DNA of 64,000 nucleotides. Source: Amyloporia xantha. Taxonomy: Eukaryota; Basidiomycota; Agaricomycetes; Polyporales; Adustoporiaceae. This document shows, piece after piece, positions 11,912 to 23,204 of this stretch. The translations under genes and the position numbers were made by a program. Position 1 is the first letter of the stretch, and every line of letters starts with the position of its first letter. Where the stretch lies: assembly GCA_036971615.1 (NCBI GenBank), contig JAYKKR010000055.1, positions 1 to 64,000 on the forward strand, in the 5' to 3' direction. A model generated the notes under the pieces. That model saw nothing but the letters and a program-made list of their open reading frames with translations, ran no database searches and was not told where the DNA came from.

Positions 11912-12568
11912 TCAGAACAAGAAATTGAGGAGCGCAACGACGAACAAATTCGCCGCCACGCCCCATTCACCACGACAAGGAGGGTCATCCCCGCGAGATG
12001 TGCCGAGGCGTCCACCGAGGCCTAGAAACTCGATGGACGTCCCGCTCCTCGGGTCACCTCCTCATCGCAGCTCATCGTCATCGTCATCGTCATCGACAGG
12101 CAGACACACTGCCTCACCACCGTTGCACACTCAGTAGAGGAACATACGGTGCGAGACCTCCTTCCTGCCCCGCGCGATGTCCAGCGGCAGCAAGTCGCAG
12201 CCAATGCTGTACGAGCCGCAAGGCCGTCCAACACCTTCCTCCTCCAGCACCAGTCCCCGGTGCGAGATATCACGCCGCTGCTGCGCGACGCTCAGCGGGA
12301 TCAGCGGGATACCCATCCGGCGCGCCAACTGTCCGCGTGTCGCCGACGCTTCGACGGTCTCGGAGAGGTCGGTAACCCGGATGAGAGGCTGGCCGGTCGT
12401 GGTTGTGGAGTTGGCCTTCTTCCATCCGAGGCGCTGGCCCATGCGTGCCTTGGGTGCGGAAAGAGCGCTGCAGCGAGCAGCCTTGGGTGGAGGAGACATG
12501 AGCACTTCGTGCGTGAACACGTTGCGGATGGGGATAGAGAGCTTGTCAGAGCGGGTGGGCAAAGACAT
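11912..12568 (-). CDS. Hypothetical 176-aa protein
   Basis: Proposed exons on the minus strand are 12148-12568 and 11912-12021, joined by a GTATGT...TAG intron of 125 nt, giving 176 aa. The protein starts MSLPTRSDKLSIPIRNVFTHEV, has a basic middle and a segment with GSYSIGCDLLPLDIARGRK, and ends in a hydrophobic tail (VAANLFVVALLNFLF) that could be a membrane anchor. I do not recognise the family. The intron is twice as long as its neighbours and carries a trinucleotide-like ATC/GATGAC repeat, so the second exon is less certain than the first. The gene lies in a 1.57-kb block absent from the other copy of the surrounding inverted duplication. Confidence 0.4.
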
Positions 12569-12612
12569 GTCTGGAAATATATGGGATAGCGTTTAGAGCG
12601 CAGGGATGGTCA

Positions 12613-12830
12613 ATGTGTGGTAGAAAGAGTATTTCTGAGGAGACATGAGGAAACACGCACCGTTTTATAAGTATGCACCGCCGTCTCGTTTCAGACCAGC
12701 GTTCAGTCTGAATTCTCGTAACACCGGCAGCTTATCATCTCGTCTATTATGAACCGGACCAGCTCAAGGGAGTTCAGACCGCCCTGACGTGGTGGGCGAG
12801 GCCCATTCCATGACCTGATCGAAATGTGTT
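12613..12830 (+). repeat. Arm 1b of the diverged inverted duplication
   Basis: Matches the reverse complement of about 15,060-15,284. Shared blocks include gtggtagaaagagtatttct followed by gaggagac-tgaggaaaca, then tgcaccgccgtct, then gaccagctcaaggga. In the other copy this arm is directly continuous with the partner of arm 1a, so 11,041-12,612 is extra sequence in this copy. Confidence 0.75.
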
Positions 12831-13056
12831 GGAGGATCCACTTTGAAGACTCTTTACACAGGGTTGTTATTCCAACCGTTGTGAACCAGACCAACTGAGA
12901 GGCATGTAGAGCTTCATCGCCATAAATAGTAGGCAACGCTGTCTACCATTCCGAGAGTGGTCAAGAGCCATATCACAGCTTAACTAACCTGGTCTAGAGG
13001 AGATAGAATTATGAGAACAAGTTGAATTGCCGCCGCACGAGCATAACGTGACGGCG

Positions 13057-13074
13057 ACGCGTGACGTCACGCGT
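13057..13074. promoter_or_regulatory. 18-bp perfect palindrome with CRE core in the NmrA gene promoter
   Basis: acgcgtgacgtcacgcgt is its own reverse complement. It contains the CREB/ATF-type site TGACGTCA flanked on both sides by ACGCGT. A further tacgcgta palindrome lies about 15 bases downstream. It sits about 170 bases upstream of the NmrA-like start, a sensible position for a bZIP factor site (inference). Confidence 0.6.
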
Positions 13075-13191
13075 TGCCCGCGTACCTACGCGTACGCGGA
13101 TGAGTGGACCGTGACGACAGGGCGGGGCCAACAGCTGGGAGACTTGTCTGACGACTGACACCAGTGGCACACCTCCCATGGTCAGTCCAGC

Positions 13192-13197
13192 TATAAG
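13192..13197 (+). promoter_or_regulatory. TATA box of the NmrA-like gene
   Basis: TATAAG lies 48 bases upstream of the ATG and is followed by a C/T-rich leader (ctcctcttcccccaactccc), a common fungal core-promoter layout. Confidence 0.5.
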
Positions 13198-13239
13198 AAT
13201 GTCTCCGACTCCTCTTCCCCCAACTCCCATTTCCCCGCC

Positions 13240-14369
13240 ATGTCTCGCAACATCTGCATCACCTCCGCCGACGGACAAACAGGTCATCTCATCGCGGAGC
13301 TTCTCCTGACAGACGACGCCTTCGCCTCAAATATTAAATCACTCACCTGCCTCTCCCTCCACCCAGAGAAATGCTCCGATCTTGAAGAGCTCAGCGCAAT
13401 TGTCGTACCCTACGCACCGGGAGATCTCAAAGCCCTCGTCCGTTCTCTCCAGGAGTCGGGCGCAGACACCATTCTCCTCATTCCGCCTGCCCATGACAAG
13501 AAGCTCAAATTAGCAGAAGAGACGATCATGGCTACACGTCAGGCTGGGATTCAAAACACCGTCTTGCTCAGCTCCGCGGCTTGTGATCTCGCGGAACAAG
13601 ACCAACAGCCCAGGCTGCGCGAGTTCATCAAAATCGAGTCGCTCTTCATGGAAAGCAAGGGACTTTCCGACACCGCGGCTGGGACATCTCCCTGCATAAT
13701 CCGGTGAGCATCCCTCTTTCGCTCCTATCTACTCGAGGGTTATTCTGGTTCCTAGCGCCGGATTCTACGCCGAGAACCTCCTCCTCTACACGAAGGACGC
13801 ACAGAACAACAGCAAACTCCGCCTGCCCATCGGCGAACAGCACTCTTTTGCTCCCGTCGCCCTCGGCGACATTGCGCTCATCGCATCAACTATCCTTACC
13901 AGCGAGGGTCCCAAGGGCCTCAGTGACAAGGTCCGCGGCCAACTTATCACCATGACAGGTCCCCAGTGAGTTTATTTTACCCTCTTATGCACACATGTAT
14001 GTTGGAATTGATATCGCGCCTCGCGCGGCAAGGTTGGTGAACGGTCCCGAGCTCGCGGCGAATGCCTCGCAGGCAGGCCTTAACCTCGAATTCGAGGATA
14101 TCTCTCCGTGTGTCCACTTTGCTCGTCCGAATTTACCCGTGCTCACCACGATAGCTCACGCCAGTACGGAGGCCAAGCAGCTCCTCGATGCGGATGCAGA
14201 GATAGACGAATCGGAGAAAGAGTACCTCCTCGAGTACTACTCTCTCGTGCGTGCGGGAAAGACGAACTACATCAGTACGATGGCATTCCATGCGATCACC
14301 AATAGCCACCCCATGGAGATGCCTGAGTTCTTCAAGACGTACGATGCTGATTTCAAGCCGAAGAGGTAG
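13240..14369 (+). CDS. NmrA-like NAD(P)-binding protein
   Basis: Four exons: 13240-13703, 13756-13965, 14033-14107 and 14165-14369, giving 317 aa with all junctions in frame. The N-terminus (ICITSADGQTGHLIAELLL) is the glycine-rich Rossmann dinucleotide loop of atypical short-chain dehydrogenases. Residues 60-105 carry the ALVRSLQESGADTILLIPP strand-turn typical of NmrA/HSCARG-type proteins, and the C-terminal EYLLEYYSLVRAGKTNYIS region is common in the fungal family. Members either sense NAD(P) redox state or act as oxidoreductases. The active-site Tyr/Lys pair is not clear, so catalysis is uncertain. It is flanked on both sides by arms of an inverted duplication and has its own TATA box and CRE palindrome. 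Confidence 0.85.
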
Positions 14370-16316
14370 GTGGACGGATTGTCATTCTTGAATGCGGCGT
14401 TTTTGGCGCCGGGCTTGACGACAATTTTTATGTGTAGACGTCGTACCCACAAGTAGATGTGCTGCTGTCGCCCTGCCTTTGGGAACACGAGATCAGAGAC
14501 CGTAAAGGGTGCTTTCATCAAGTGTTGGTATCTCTGTTACATGAAGTAAACTCTGCGAATGATCATGAACCACATTTACTGATCCATTTGTTGTCGTATC
14601 TGTTTTTATGTTGTTTGTGTCATGATGTATGCAAGTGTGTATTATAAGTTGCTGTGAACTCGAACCTTTAACCTTTGACATTTGTGTCTCTGAGTCTATT
14701 ACTAGTTTGATGGTCCCTGGCAATAATTCGTCGGCGTCTGTGACTCGGAGTGAACGTCCTAAACCTTTGGACCATGGGCAGGGGAGATTCGATGACTGCA
14801 AAGACTTATGATAAGATGCGAAGAATATGTGGAGTAGTAGTTTTATGCATCACCGCCGTTGGCAAGTGTAAGTGCGATCCAAGAGCCCTTGGGCCAAATG
14901 TTCAACGGCCGAAGACGAACGCACGCGCATATGTCCTTAGGTGGTAATTACGGTCACGGGACCGTGTCATAACGCTCGACATGCGTGTTCTTGCTTCAGA
15001 GCAACGACCAAATGGTGCTTTTATCAAGAGACTCTTCACTTCATGCTGCAGACTTTAGCCAGAACAAGAGACCGTTGGAAGCTTGGACCAGATCGGCGCG
15101 GTCTGGCATCCCTTGAGCTGGTCTGATTCATAACAGACCACACTGTTACGATACGAAACGAGTCAAAGCTTCAACGTCACTATTCAGACTGTGGATATTA
15201 GTCTAAAAAAAGACGGCGGTGCATGCGCATAAATGGTACATGTTTCCTCACGTCTCCTCAGAAATACTCTTTCTACCACTGCGAGAGAACGGCCGCTCTC
15301 CCTTCGCATTTCATCTCGTCCGCTTAGCCAGGGGTATGTGGGAGGGTCTCACGCTCATGGATGGCCCGTTGTGATCTTAGTTCGTGTGCTAAGTTAGTGG
15401 TAGATGTTGATGTTGGTTGAACAAAAGGGGGTGGTTGCGTGGTTTTAGACGGTGGACCGAGGGTCGAGGGCGCATGCCGTGGTGTAGGTCTTTTCGCGAA
15501 GAACGGACCCACATTCTGCAATTCAGAGGCAAGGAACTTCAGTAGGATAGCGGGACTGGGTAGCGATATTTTTCGAAGTAAAGTGGACAATTGCAAGATT
15601 GCTTTGTCCACTGATCGTCATGCACCTCTAGATTCTCGCACCGACGCATAAGTGCGAGACGGCAACCTGTTGACCATCCTACGTGTGATGCCGGCTGTTA
15701 CTCTTAGAGTGTCACATTGACCAGTCTACTACGATCGCTCGCATAGTTCACTTCCGAGTGGTATCCTCAGCATGCCCAATAGCCTGAGTTTAGTATCTCT
15801 TGTGTTCTGTTCTAGCAGATTTTATCATGCATAGACCCGTGTTGACTCACTTGATCATATTTTCATGACTCCAGCGACACTTCTTAGGCAATGTATGTAT
15901 TGACCGGTTCGAGTCGAAATTGTTTCAATTTTGAGATTCACAAGTGGGAGTGGCCAGTCCACTTTGGCCACATTCACGCCCACGTGACGCGCATGATTGA
16001 GGCTCTGCAGCGCTAGTGATTTGTGGCAGGTCTCCAGCGAGATATTATGTAATGTGTGATAGACAGGTTGGTAGAGGGTCGCAAAGAATAACGGTAGCGA
16101 CACTATATGATATTCGTCTGAATAGCACGACTCGACGCGACCTAACCCTAGAACAGGAGTAACGCGCAGTCGCGTGACGCGACACATTGTTGATTTCTGT
16201 GACGCGCTTTGGTCGCGTCCGGCCTTGTCTCCTACTCCTGGCCACCTGCTCATCCTTCCTCTCCAGTTCCTGCTTTCTCCTGTGCATGTCTCTTGTACTA
16301 GCGATATCTGCACCCG
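14370..16316. other. Intergenic region with the second inverted-duplication arm
   Basis: No coding frame is supported. About 15,060-15,660 is the compact copy of the inverted duplication. The last 300 bases are the promoter side of the SPT21-like gene and hold the motif gcagtcgcgtgacgcgacac, an imperfect palindrome. Confidence 0.5.
15060..15660 (-). repeat. Arm 2 (compact copy) of the diverged inverted duplication
   Basis: Inverted relative to arms 1a and 1b. Here the two matching halves are contiguous, with the junction at about 15,284 inside ctaccactgcgagagaac. Arms 1a and 1b are instead separated by 1.57 kb. The NmrA-like gene lies between the two copies. Confidence 0.75.
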
Positions 16317-19300
16317 ATGGAGACGCGTCTTTTGCCAGGTACTACCACTCTTCTTCTATCGTGAGCTATACTCACGTACTCTCAAGTCCGCGCCCTGTAC
16401 ACCATCAACAATAATCCACAGTATATCCTCGCGCGCTCGGATGCTCCAGTACCTGTTACTCTTATTCCCGCACGTCTCGCAGCCTCCTTCAACCCACATC
16501 TTCGGACGTGTCTCGCTACCCAGATGTCGTACGGTAAAGCGCCCCTACGTCCGGTGTTGGAGGCTATACTTCGCTCAAGGTATGTCATCGCTATCTCAAA
16601 CTATTCGCGTCGTTGCTTACAGTGATTGCCACTCTAGCCCCGAGCTTACTCCTAATGGGTCCCGCGATTTTACCGTCTATGTCCTCGATCCTCTAGAGGC
16701 ACCGCCGTGCGTCACGCTTATTTATTAAATCCCCTATTTACATAACTCTTTTCCACATAGTCCAGGGGCATTCGATGCTATTTCTGCTGGCGGTGTTGCA
16801 ATTGGGCTGGGCTATATGTCACTATCGTTGCAGCCTACTGCACCAGATGCAGCTGTGACCGGGACATTTATCGGGAATGAGATTCGAGAGGATGCACTTG
16901 AGGTTATACTAGCCCTCCGAGAGGTGCGCCACAATATCCTATTGGCTCTTTGCAGCTCTTTAGCGCTTCGATAAACGTTTTCGAAAATATCTCTTGTATA
17001 CTGCGTTCAACTACCATTCCTGATACTCATGCTTTTTTGATAGGCGCCGTATGCATCTAAACCTGCTGCACGGAAGTGGATTCCTCCGGACACCAACAAA
17101 CCTCTACTAACGAACGATCCGCTTCCCGCACGTCCTTCCCGCGCAACGCCCGCACCTGCGTTTGCGAACCTCTCATCCACCATCGAGTCAAAACCCACCC
17201 TCGGATCATCAAATAGGACAAGTCTCAAGAGAAGCATGTCTCAGCAAGAAAAGGAGCAAGCTGTGGCACTTGCTGGCACTCCGGTCAGCCAACTATCAGC
17301 ACCTTCGCCTGGGCCTTCTTCGTCCCTCCAATCGCTTCACTCTAGTGCTCCCCCATCAACGGTACAAACCACGGACTCACACCAAGCAGCACTCCATGCT
17401 CTTTTACATGCTCTCATCAATTCCGAGAGCAAGAACGTGGAGTTGCTCAATGCACTCTCTGCAATTGACGCCTCATCTGCCAAAATTGCGATGCCCGATA
17501 ACTCCCATGCGTCCCTTGTAGACGCACTTACAAAACTGCTGGATGCTGATGGGAGTCGAAATTCTGGCTCTGGGACAATTGCGCCTTCGGCTTTGATGCA
17601 AACTCCACCGTGGTCTGCATATCCCGCGCACGCCATGCCTTTGCCCAGTTTTCACTCCACCAATTTAACTGCACCGGTGCATGCTGCTATGTCAGCATCG
17701 ACACCCTCCATCCGTCCCACTGGCTTTTGGAGTTATCAACAGTCACTGGCGGCGAATACCCAGAAATCTTGTGATGATGACGAAATCATCGTGCTTGATA
17801 AGGAGAACGTGGATCCGAGCGCGTTCCGCAGGAAAAGTACGTTACTAGGGAAGGATAAAGAGAAAGACATTGTCAAGCCACACTTACAAGCACCGCCACA
17901 AGCACAGCACTCCAGTGGTACTCCATCTATATCTTCCATACGACAGTCGTCTCCGCCTCGTGCAGAATCTTCTGTTGACAGACGAACTGGCACCGGCGGA
18001 AATGTGACTCGTAAAAGAACCCTCAGTGAGTTCATGGAGGAGCGCGAGCGCGAGCAGACGCGCAAACGTACCGCGAGCAGTTCCAGTCGTTCACGTGCCG
18101 GTGTAGGCACCATTTTAGTGGCGAAGACATGCGCCTACAACAATAGTGGAGACGCGCAAGGACATCCAATGTCTGATCCTGGGCTCGACTTGGGAGAGGG
18201 GCCTTCAGAGCGCGTTGCGATGCTGCCAGCATCGTCTCCCCCCAGGCGAGTATCATTGAAGGGAAAGGGAAAAGAAACAGAACAAGCGAGCTCGGTGCAG
18301 AAGGGGAAGCGCACGCCGTACGTTGTTCCAGAATGGGCAAGGACAACAACTGCAATGCAGCCGCGTCTTGCGGGTGGATCTGTCACAGATAACTCTCTCC
18401 CAGAGACGTCGAAGAAAAGGAGGCGAGCTAAGCCAAAACGGAGGGATCCTGTTTCCAGGATACGAGGATCGGCGGCTAGTTGTGACTCATCGAGTGCTGT
18501 TCTATTCCCTGTATCGACTGACGCCAACATCGTGCCGGCTCTCTTGCCTCCTGTCGTTGTTACATCCGAACCAGGTAACAACAACAGAAGACGCGACAGG
18601 ACACCTCCGCTACCAGTCTTGGCTAATGATTCTGACCTTTCCATATTCTCTTCGCCGCCAAGAATTCGGTCTTCTTCTCCTGAACGCTCTTCACTTGAGC
18701 CTGACTCCTCATACGATACAGTATTCCACACGCCGACTACTCCAAAGCGCGCGCGAAATACTGCGTCGGCGGCCACATCCGTAGAAGACGACGAGTCTGG
18801 CTCCCCCTTGTTTACACCACAGCGACAACGGTCATCGATGTCTACCCCTCGACTGCCGAGTCTGTACCAATCAGGCCCGCTCTTTTCGCCGACTCGACCG
18901 CATGAAAAAAGGCGGTCGAGAGAGTCCACAGGTCGAAGCGTGCGCTGTATGGGTTTACCGTCAGAGGGTTCATCCAGTAACGGGAAGGAACTGCCTCCGG
19001 ACAGCTTTGACCCCTTCTCAGATGACAGCGATTTCCTGTCGAGTTTGCCCTTTGCGAGCAGCGATGTGGACTATCCGCCTGCGCAAGACGATGGACGGTT
19101 TAATCATAAGAATCCACGGCGTATCGGGCTCCCTCCTTCATCCCCATTGCCACCATCAAGTCCAATTCTCTCACCCGAAGATGATTGGACGACCGAGGAA
19201 GATGAGATTAATGCGGACCGTGACGCTGATTTGGATCTGGACGAGGTTTCGCCCGATATCGACCAGGAGCTGGGAAAGAGGGAATCTGTATCTGCAAACA

Positions 19301-19881
19301 CAACCTCTTCGTTTCCCACCTTGGGTCTGCAGAAGGAGTCCTCAGATAAGGCTGCACCGTCTGCTTCATCCACATCCCACGTCTCAGTGGAAACATTTGG
19401 GCAGGAGACATGTACCTCCCCAAATCCCTGTCTTGACGTACCGAGCAACTCCGATCTTACATCGCACGCACACCGATCGCCTTACACGTTTCCGCAAACA
19501 TCGGACCTGTTGCCTGTGCCTGACTTCTCCGACCCCGCATCGATGTCAGAGTCCAAATCCAACCCTTCTGACGATTTTACCCACCCTTCAGGGGGACAGA
19601 CATTGAAAGGTGCAGAGGCAGACTTGTTATCAGTCCGCTTACCCCCCAGTGATTTTGATGACCTATTTGAGGATTCGACGTTCCACAACGGCTTAGCCGA
19701 TATGGATTTCGGTGAATTCTGGGAGTCTATCAAACCGCTCATCGGCGATAATATGGGAATGGGCGGCTCTGCCTCTATGCAGCCCGGCGCATTACAGTCT
19801 CAAAATAGCGAGGCACCCTGCATAGATACGGTGAAACTAGCGGATGATATTCAAGGGTTATTGAGTGGATGCTTGATGTGA
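16317..19881 (+). CDS. Ams2/SPT21 N-terminal domain protein (histone gene regulator-like)
   Basis: Five exons: 16317-16338, 16387-16579, 16638-16706, 16761-16923 and 17044-19881, giving 1,094 aa. The short first exon (METRLLP) leads straight into VRALYTINNNPQYILARS. The next exons contribute RSSPELTPNGSRDFTVYVLDPLEAP and GGVAIGLGYMSLSL. This is the conserved N-terminal domain shared by fission yeast Ams2 and budding yeast Spt21, which control histone gene transcription. The remaining 800 residues are low-complexity, Ser/Pro-rich and basic, with an acidic stretch near the end (DFDDLFEDSTF, DMDFGEFWESIKPLI) resembling an activation domain. I see no GATA zinc finger of the Ams2 kind. Taking the large open frame alone, with its internal ATG at 17236, would lose the only recognisable domain. 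Confidence 0.8.
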
Positions 19882-20588
19882 TGTAGGACAGTGTAGGCAA
19901 TGCATTTGTATATACTCTGACACAGACGATTATCTTATACGAGATTTATGTGACGAGCCTGTTTGCGTGTTGGAACTGTGTACACCTTAAGGAGGCCGGT
20001 TCTGAACTATAGACAGGAATCATATTTTTCCAAGGACAGATGTCCAAGGCCGACTAACGAGGGTCGAACTTCAAACGGTCAAACGTAAAAACTATTTCTA
20101 CGGTATCCCGCACTGCTTCCATCTGTCCAGAGGAGGGAGAGTCTGACTGTACATGATCATGACGACAGTCCTAACAAGTTCACGCAGTTCCAATGATTCA
20201 AATTCATTCTTTAGTGAGGGTACCGATACTATCCTACGTACGATAAGGGGTACCGAAAGGTTCCAGGGGAAAAGCCACTTGAGCCCTACGTGGTAAAAGA
20301 TACCAGCGACGTACCACCCAGCCCTATGAAGGATGTCTGAGGAACTAGATGCGAAGCATCTCCGGAAGTCCGACCGTCGGAGAATTGTGAATGTAGCAGG
20401 TAAAAATGCATATCAAGCCTATCCGATATGAATGATAGTAGTACGATAATGAATAACGAAAATGCCCTTTGTATCGCCGAACGCATGGAGCCTTATGTGG
20501 ACGGCACTGAAATGTACCTGGACTGGCGGTGCTGCACCTTTCGTTCCCCGCATGCAATTCCAACGAGAAATAACGGTATCAGCGGATC
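19882..20588. other. Convergent intergenic region
   Basis: 3' sequences of the SPT21-like gene and of the minus-strand cysteine-rich gene. No coding frame, tandem repeat or transposon terminus was recognised. Confidence 0.45.
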
Positions 20589-21014
20589 TTAGCAATAGCA
20601 ACAATCAGGGCTGCGGAAACGGCAATGAGACAGTACCTAACCAACATATAGGTGCACCACTTACCCGCAGCAATCGTCGCAACAGAGATCGCAGCAACCG
20701 CTATCACAGCAGCCCATCCCCCCGCAACAAGTATCGCAGCATAAGATTGGTCGGTACGGACGATGCATGCGGTGTAGGTAATTGGGACGGGGTCCGTATA
20801 GCATTTGTGGCTGGGGAGTAGGTTGAGAATAGTAGACCATGCGCATCTCCGGAGCTGCAAGCAGTGTCAGTTGATATACGGTCGGGATGGAGTCTGCAGG
20901 TGACTCACGCCCGTCATAGTAACCGCCGGAGGAACTGTACATTTGGTGGAGGCCACCAGAGGAACGGCGTACATGATACACATTTCCTGGACGCTGAATC
21001 GCGGCGGGATACAT
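20589..21014 (-). CDS. Small protein with paired-cysteine C-terminus (CYSTM-like or metal-binding)
   Basis: Three minus-strand exons: 20909-21014, 20665-20854 and 20589-20610. Both introns are 54 nt with consensus ends (GTGAGT...GCAG and GTAAGT...GCAG), giving 105 aa. Residues 1-70 are rich in Tyr, Gly, Ser, Pro and Gln (YSSSGGYYDG, SQPTPQPQMLYGPRPNY). The last 32 residues contain 15 cysteines, mostly as CC pairs spaced by 2-4 residues, and end in CCYC. Without splicing the last intron the frame stops after DDCCG. The layout of a PQ/GY-rich head and Cys-rich tail resembles CYSTM stress-tolerance proteins, but the cysteine number is higher, so a metallothionein-like or palmitoylated membrane protein is also possible. 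No function is assigned. Confidence 0.65.
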
Positions 21015-21850
21015 GGAGAGGTAGAAGACGATAAGACGCTGCGAATTGGGGGACCGAGGCGGACGTCACTCATTGTAAGAGGCAGTATTTCAGATGAGCC
21101 AAATTCCCTCGGCCGCGGAAGCTAGACCTATAGGTAGATGTCTGCATGGAGAAGGAGAGAGAAATGAAAAGCACGATGCAGCGTGGGGAGACATTTGACG
21201 GCAAAAGAGGCAGGAGAGCACCCTAAGAGCGAGATATTGAGAGCGAAGCGGTACACGTGCAGATGTATGAGCGTCCAGGTCGGTGGAGGTATTGGCCACG
21301 ACATATTATGACACCGATGAGGACCGGAAGACAGTCAGATAGAGCAAATACAAGTGGTGAGGGTGTGTGATGACTGTAGACATGTGATGTACGCTCAATA
21401 GTGCACAGCTAACGGAGATGAGGCGGCTCATGGGACGTTGTAAAGCAATGTCAGAAGACGTAAGACGCCTGTCGGTACAAAGATGTGAGTAAAATGGAGA
21501 CGGTGAGTCAAGAGCTCGATGGCACGGGCAGCATCGATGCTGAACGGGTACAAGTTGGATGGTTAGTGGCAGCAGGCAGTGGCAGTGGCAGTGGCAACAA
21601 TGTAGAGTACAAGTACTAGAGTATGCAGAATGGCTGAGCGCCAGGTCTAACCGCACCAGACTCCTTTCCAGTCGAGCCGACGACTGCCGAGGGCTAGCGG
21701 AGTCATTGACTTGCGGCACCGGCCGAAGTTAGGCGCTCGAGTTACTTACTCAGCCAAGGACGTTTGTCATCGACTTGCCCGGCTCAAAAGGCGACGTTTC
21801 CAACGACCCGTCATCCCACTTTCCTCCCCCGACCCTTGCAACCCACCACT
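21015..21850. other. Divergent promoter region between the Cys-rich gene and RPL10
   Basis: No coding frame is supported. A short ggcagt hexamer microsatellite lies at about 21,573-21,596. The right end is the RPL10 promoter and 5' leader. Confidence 0.45.
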
Positions 21851-21990
21851 GTGAGTGTTTTTGTTTCCCGTAGTACTCTCCGTAGCGATCGTTTGGTCCT
21901 CTTTTGTGCCCGGATTCCATTGGATTGCGATGGATGCGCCTTCATCTACTCAGATGACATCAAGTTGGACTAACCCTTAAAATCCAACAG
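21851..21990 (+). promoter_or_regulatory. 5' UTR intron of RPL10
   Basis: A GTGAGT donor follows the CT-rich leader (cccaccact) and a consensus tccaacag acceptor ends nine bases before the RPL10 ATG. A leader intron is common in ribosomal protein genes. No snoRNA C/D box pair was found inside. Confidence 0.6.
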
Positions 21991-21998
21991 ATTTAACC

Positions 21999-22804
21999 AT
22001 GGGTCGCCGTCCCGCCCGTTGCTACCGCTACTGCAAGAACAAGCCTTATCCCAAGTCTCGCTACAACCGTGGTGTCCCCGACCCCAAGGTATGTCGATAA
22101 ACCTGGATCTCCCGTGGGCACCAACTCAATCATATTCAGATCCGCATTTTCGACCTTGGACGTAAACGTGCTTCAGTCGACGAGTTCCCTTACTGCTGCC
22201 ATCTTGTCTCAGATGAGTACGAACAGCTTTCAAGCGAAGCCCTGGAAGCCGCCCGTATCTGCGCCAACAAGTATGTCACCAAGACTTCCGGCAAGGATTC
22301 TTTCCATTTGAGGGTCCGCGTACACCCTTTCCACGTCATTCGTATCAACAAGATGTTGTCCTGTGCAGGAGCCGATCGGTACGTCCGCGTGCACCTTTCG
22401 TGGATTCAACCTCTTACTGATTGGGTGTGCAGTCTGCAAACCGGCATGCGTGGTGCTTGGGGCAAGCCGTATGGCACCGTTGCCCGTGTCAACATCGGCC
22501 AGATCATCTTGTCCATTCGCTGCAAAGACCAGAACGCACCCGTCGTTCAGGAGGCTTTGCGCCGTGCTCGTTACAAGTTCCCTGGTCGCCAGAAGATCAT
22601 CGTCTCCCGCAAGTGGGGTTTCACGAACGTCAACCGTGAGAACTACCTCAAGTTGAAGGAGGAGAAGCGTGTGTTGCAGTCAGTTTCATTTTCTTTCTTT
22701 CATCTCGCGATGCTCACGTACATGTTAGGGATGGTGCCTACGTACAGTACATTCGCCCCAAGGGCAACCTCGAGAACAACCTCCGGGCGCAGCTCAGAGC
22801 GTGA
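21999..22804 (+). CDS. RPL10: 60S ribosomal protein L10 (uL16)
   Basis: Four exons: 21999-22088, 22140-22378, 22433-22678 and 22729-22804, giving 216 aa, the usual size. It starts [20 protein letters not shown] and holds the P-site loop region [21 protein letters not shown], whose conserved Arg/Leu junction is split by intron 2. It ends [17 protein letters not shown]. uL16 is loaded last on the pre-60S subunit and lines the peptidyl-transferase entry. Intron 1 (51 nt), intron 2 (54 nt) and intron 3 (50 nt) all restore the conserved protein exactly. Confidence 0.96.
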
Positions 22805-23204
22805 TCTTGTACATCATGTATTGTATACCATTGCATGCCGGCAACGTGACTTGCTAGTTCGATTTGAGGCGACTACTCTTAAGGTGTGATCTTGTGCGTT
22901 GCCCCTTATTCACTACGTCGTCCTTTTTCTGTGGTCGATGGCTAGGGGAAATGGGGCATATATTGAGCTCTCGCTGTTTATCGCCGATGGTATTTGGATT
23001 ATTCCTGCAATCGAGCTATGACGGGGCTGCCGATTGGTAACCTTGCCTTCTGGTAGCGAGGACAGTCCTGTACTTCCAGTGTATTATGCATGCTATCGTG
23101 TCTTATGTAACGGTGCTGCATGGCACCAGTAATATCATCAATAGAAGAGAATCAATTTCATTGCAAACTGCGTGTGTACTTTGATCACTAGGTAAAACAC
23201 AACT
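22805..23204. other. Convergent 3' region between RPL10 and dynactin p27
   Basis: The 3' UTRs of two convergent genes. No open frame or repeat worth reporting. Confidence 0.4.

Noticed and set aside
21851..21990. snoRNA inside the RPL10 leader intron
   Set aside because: No C box/D box pair or H/ACA hairpin arrangement could be seen.
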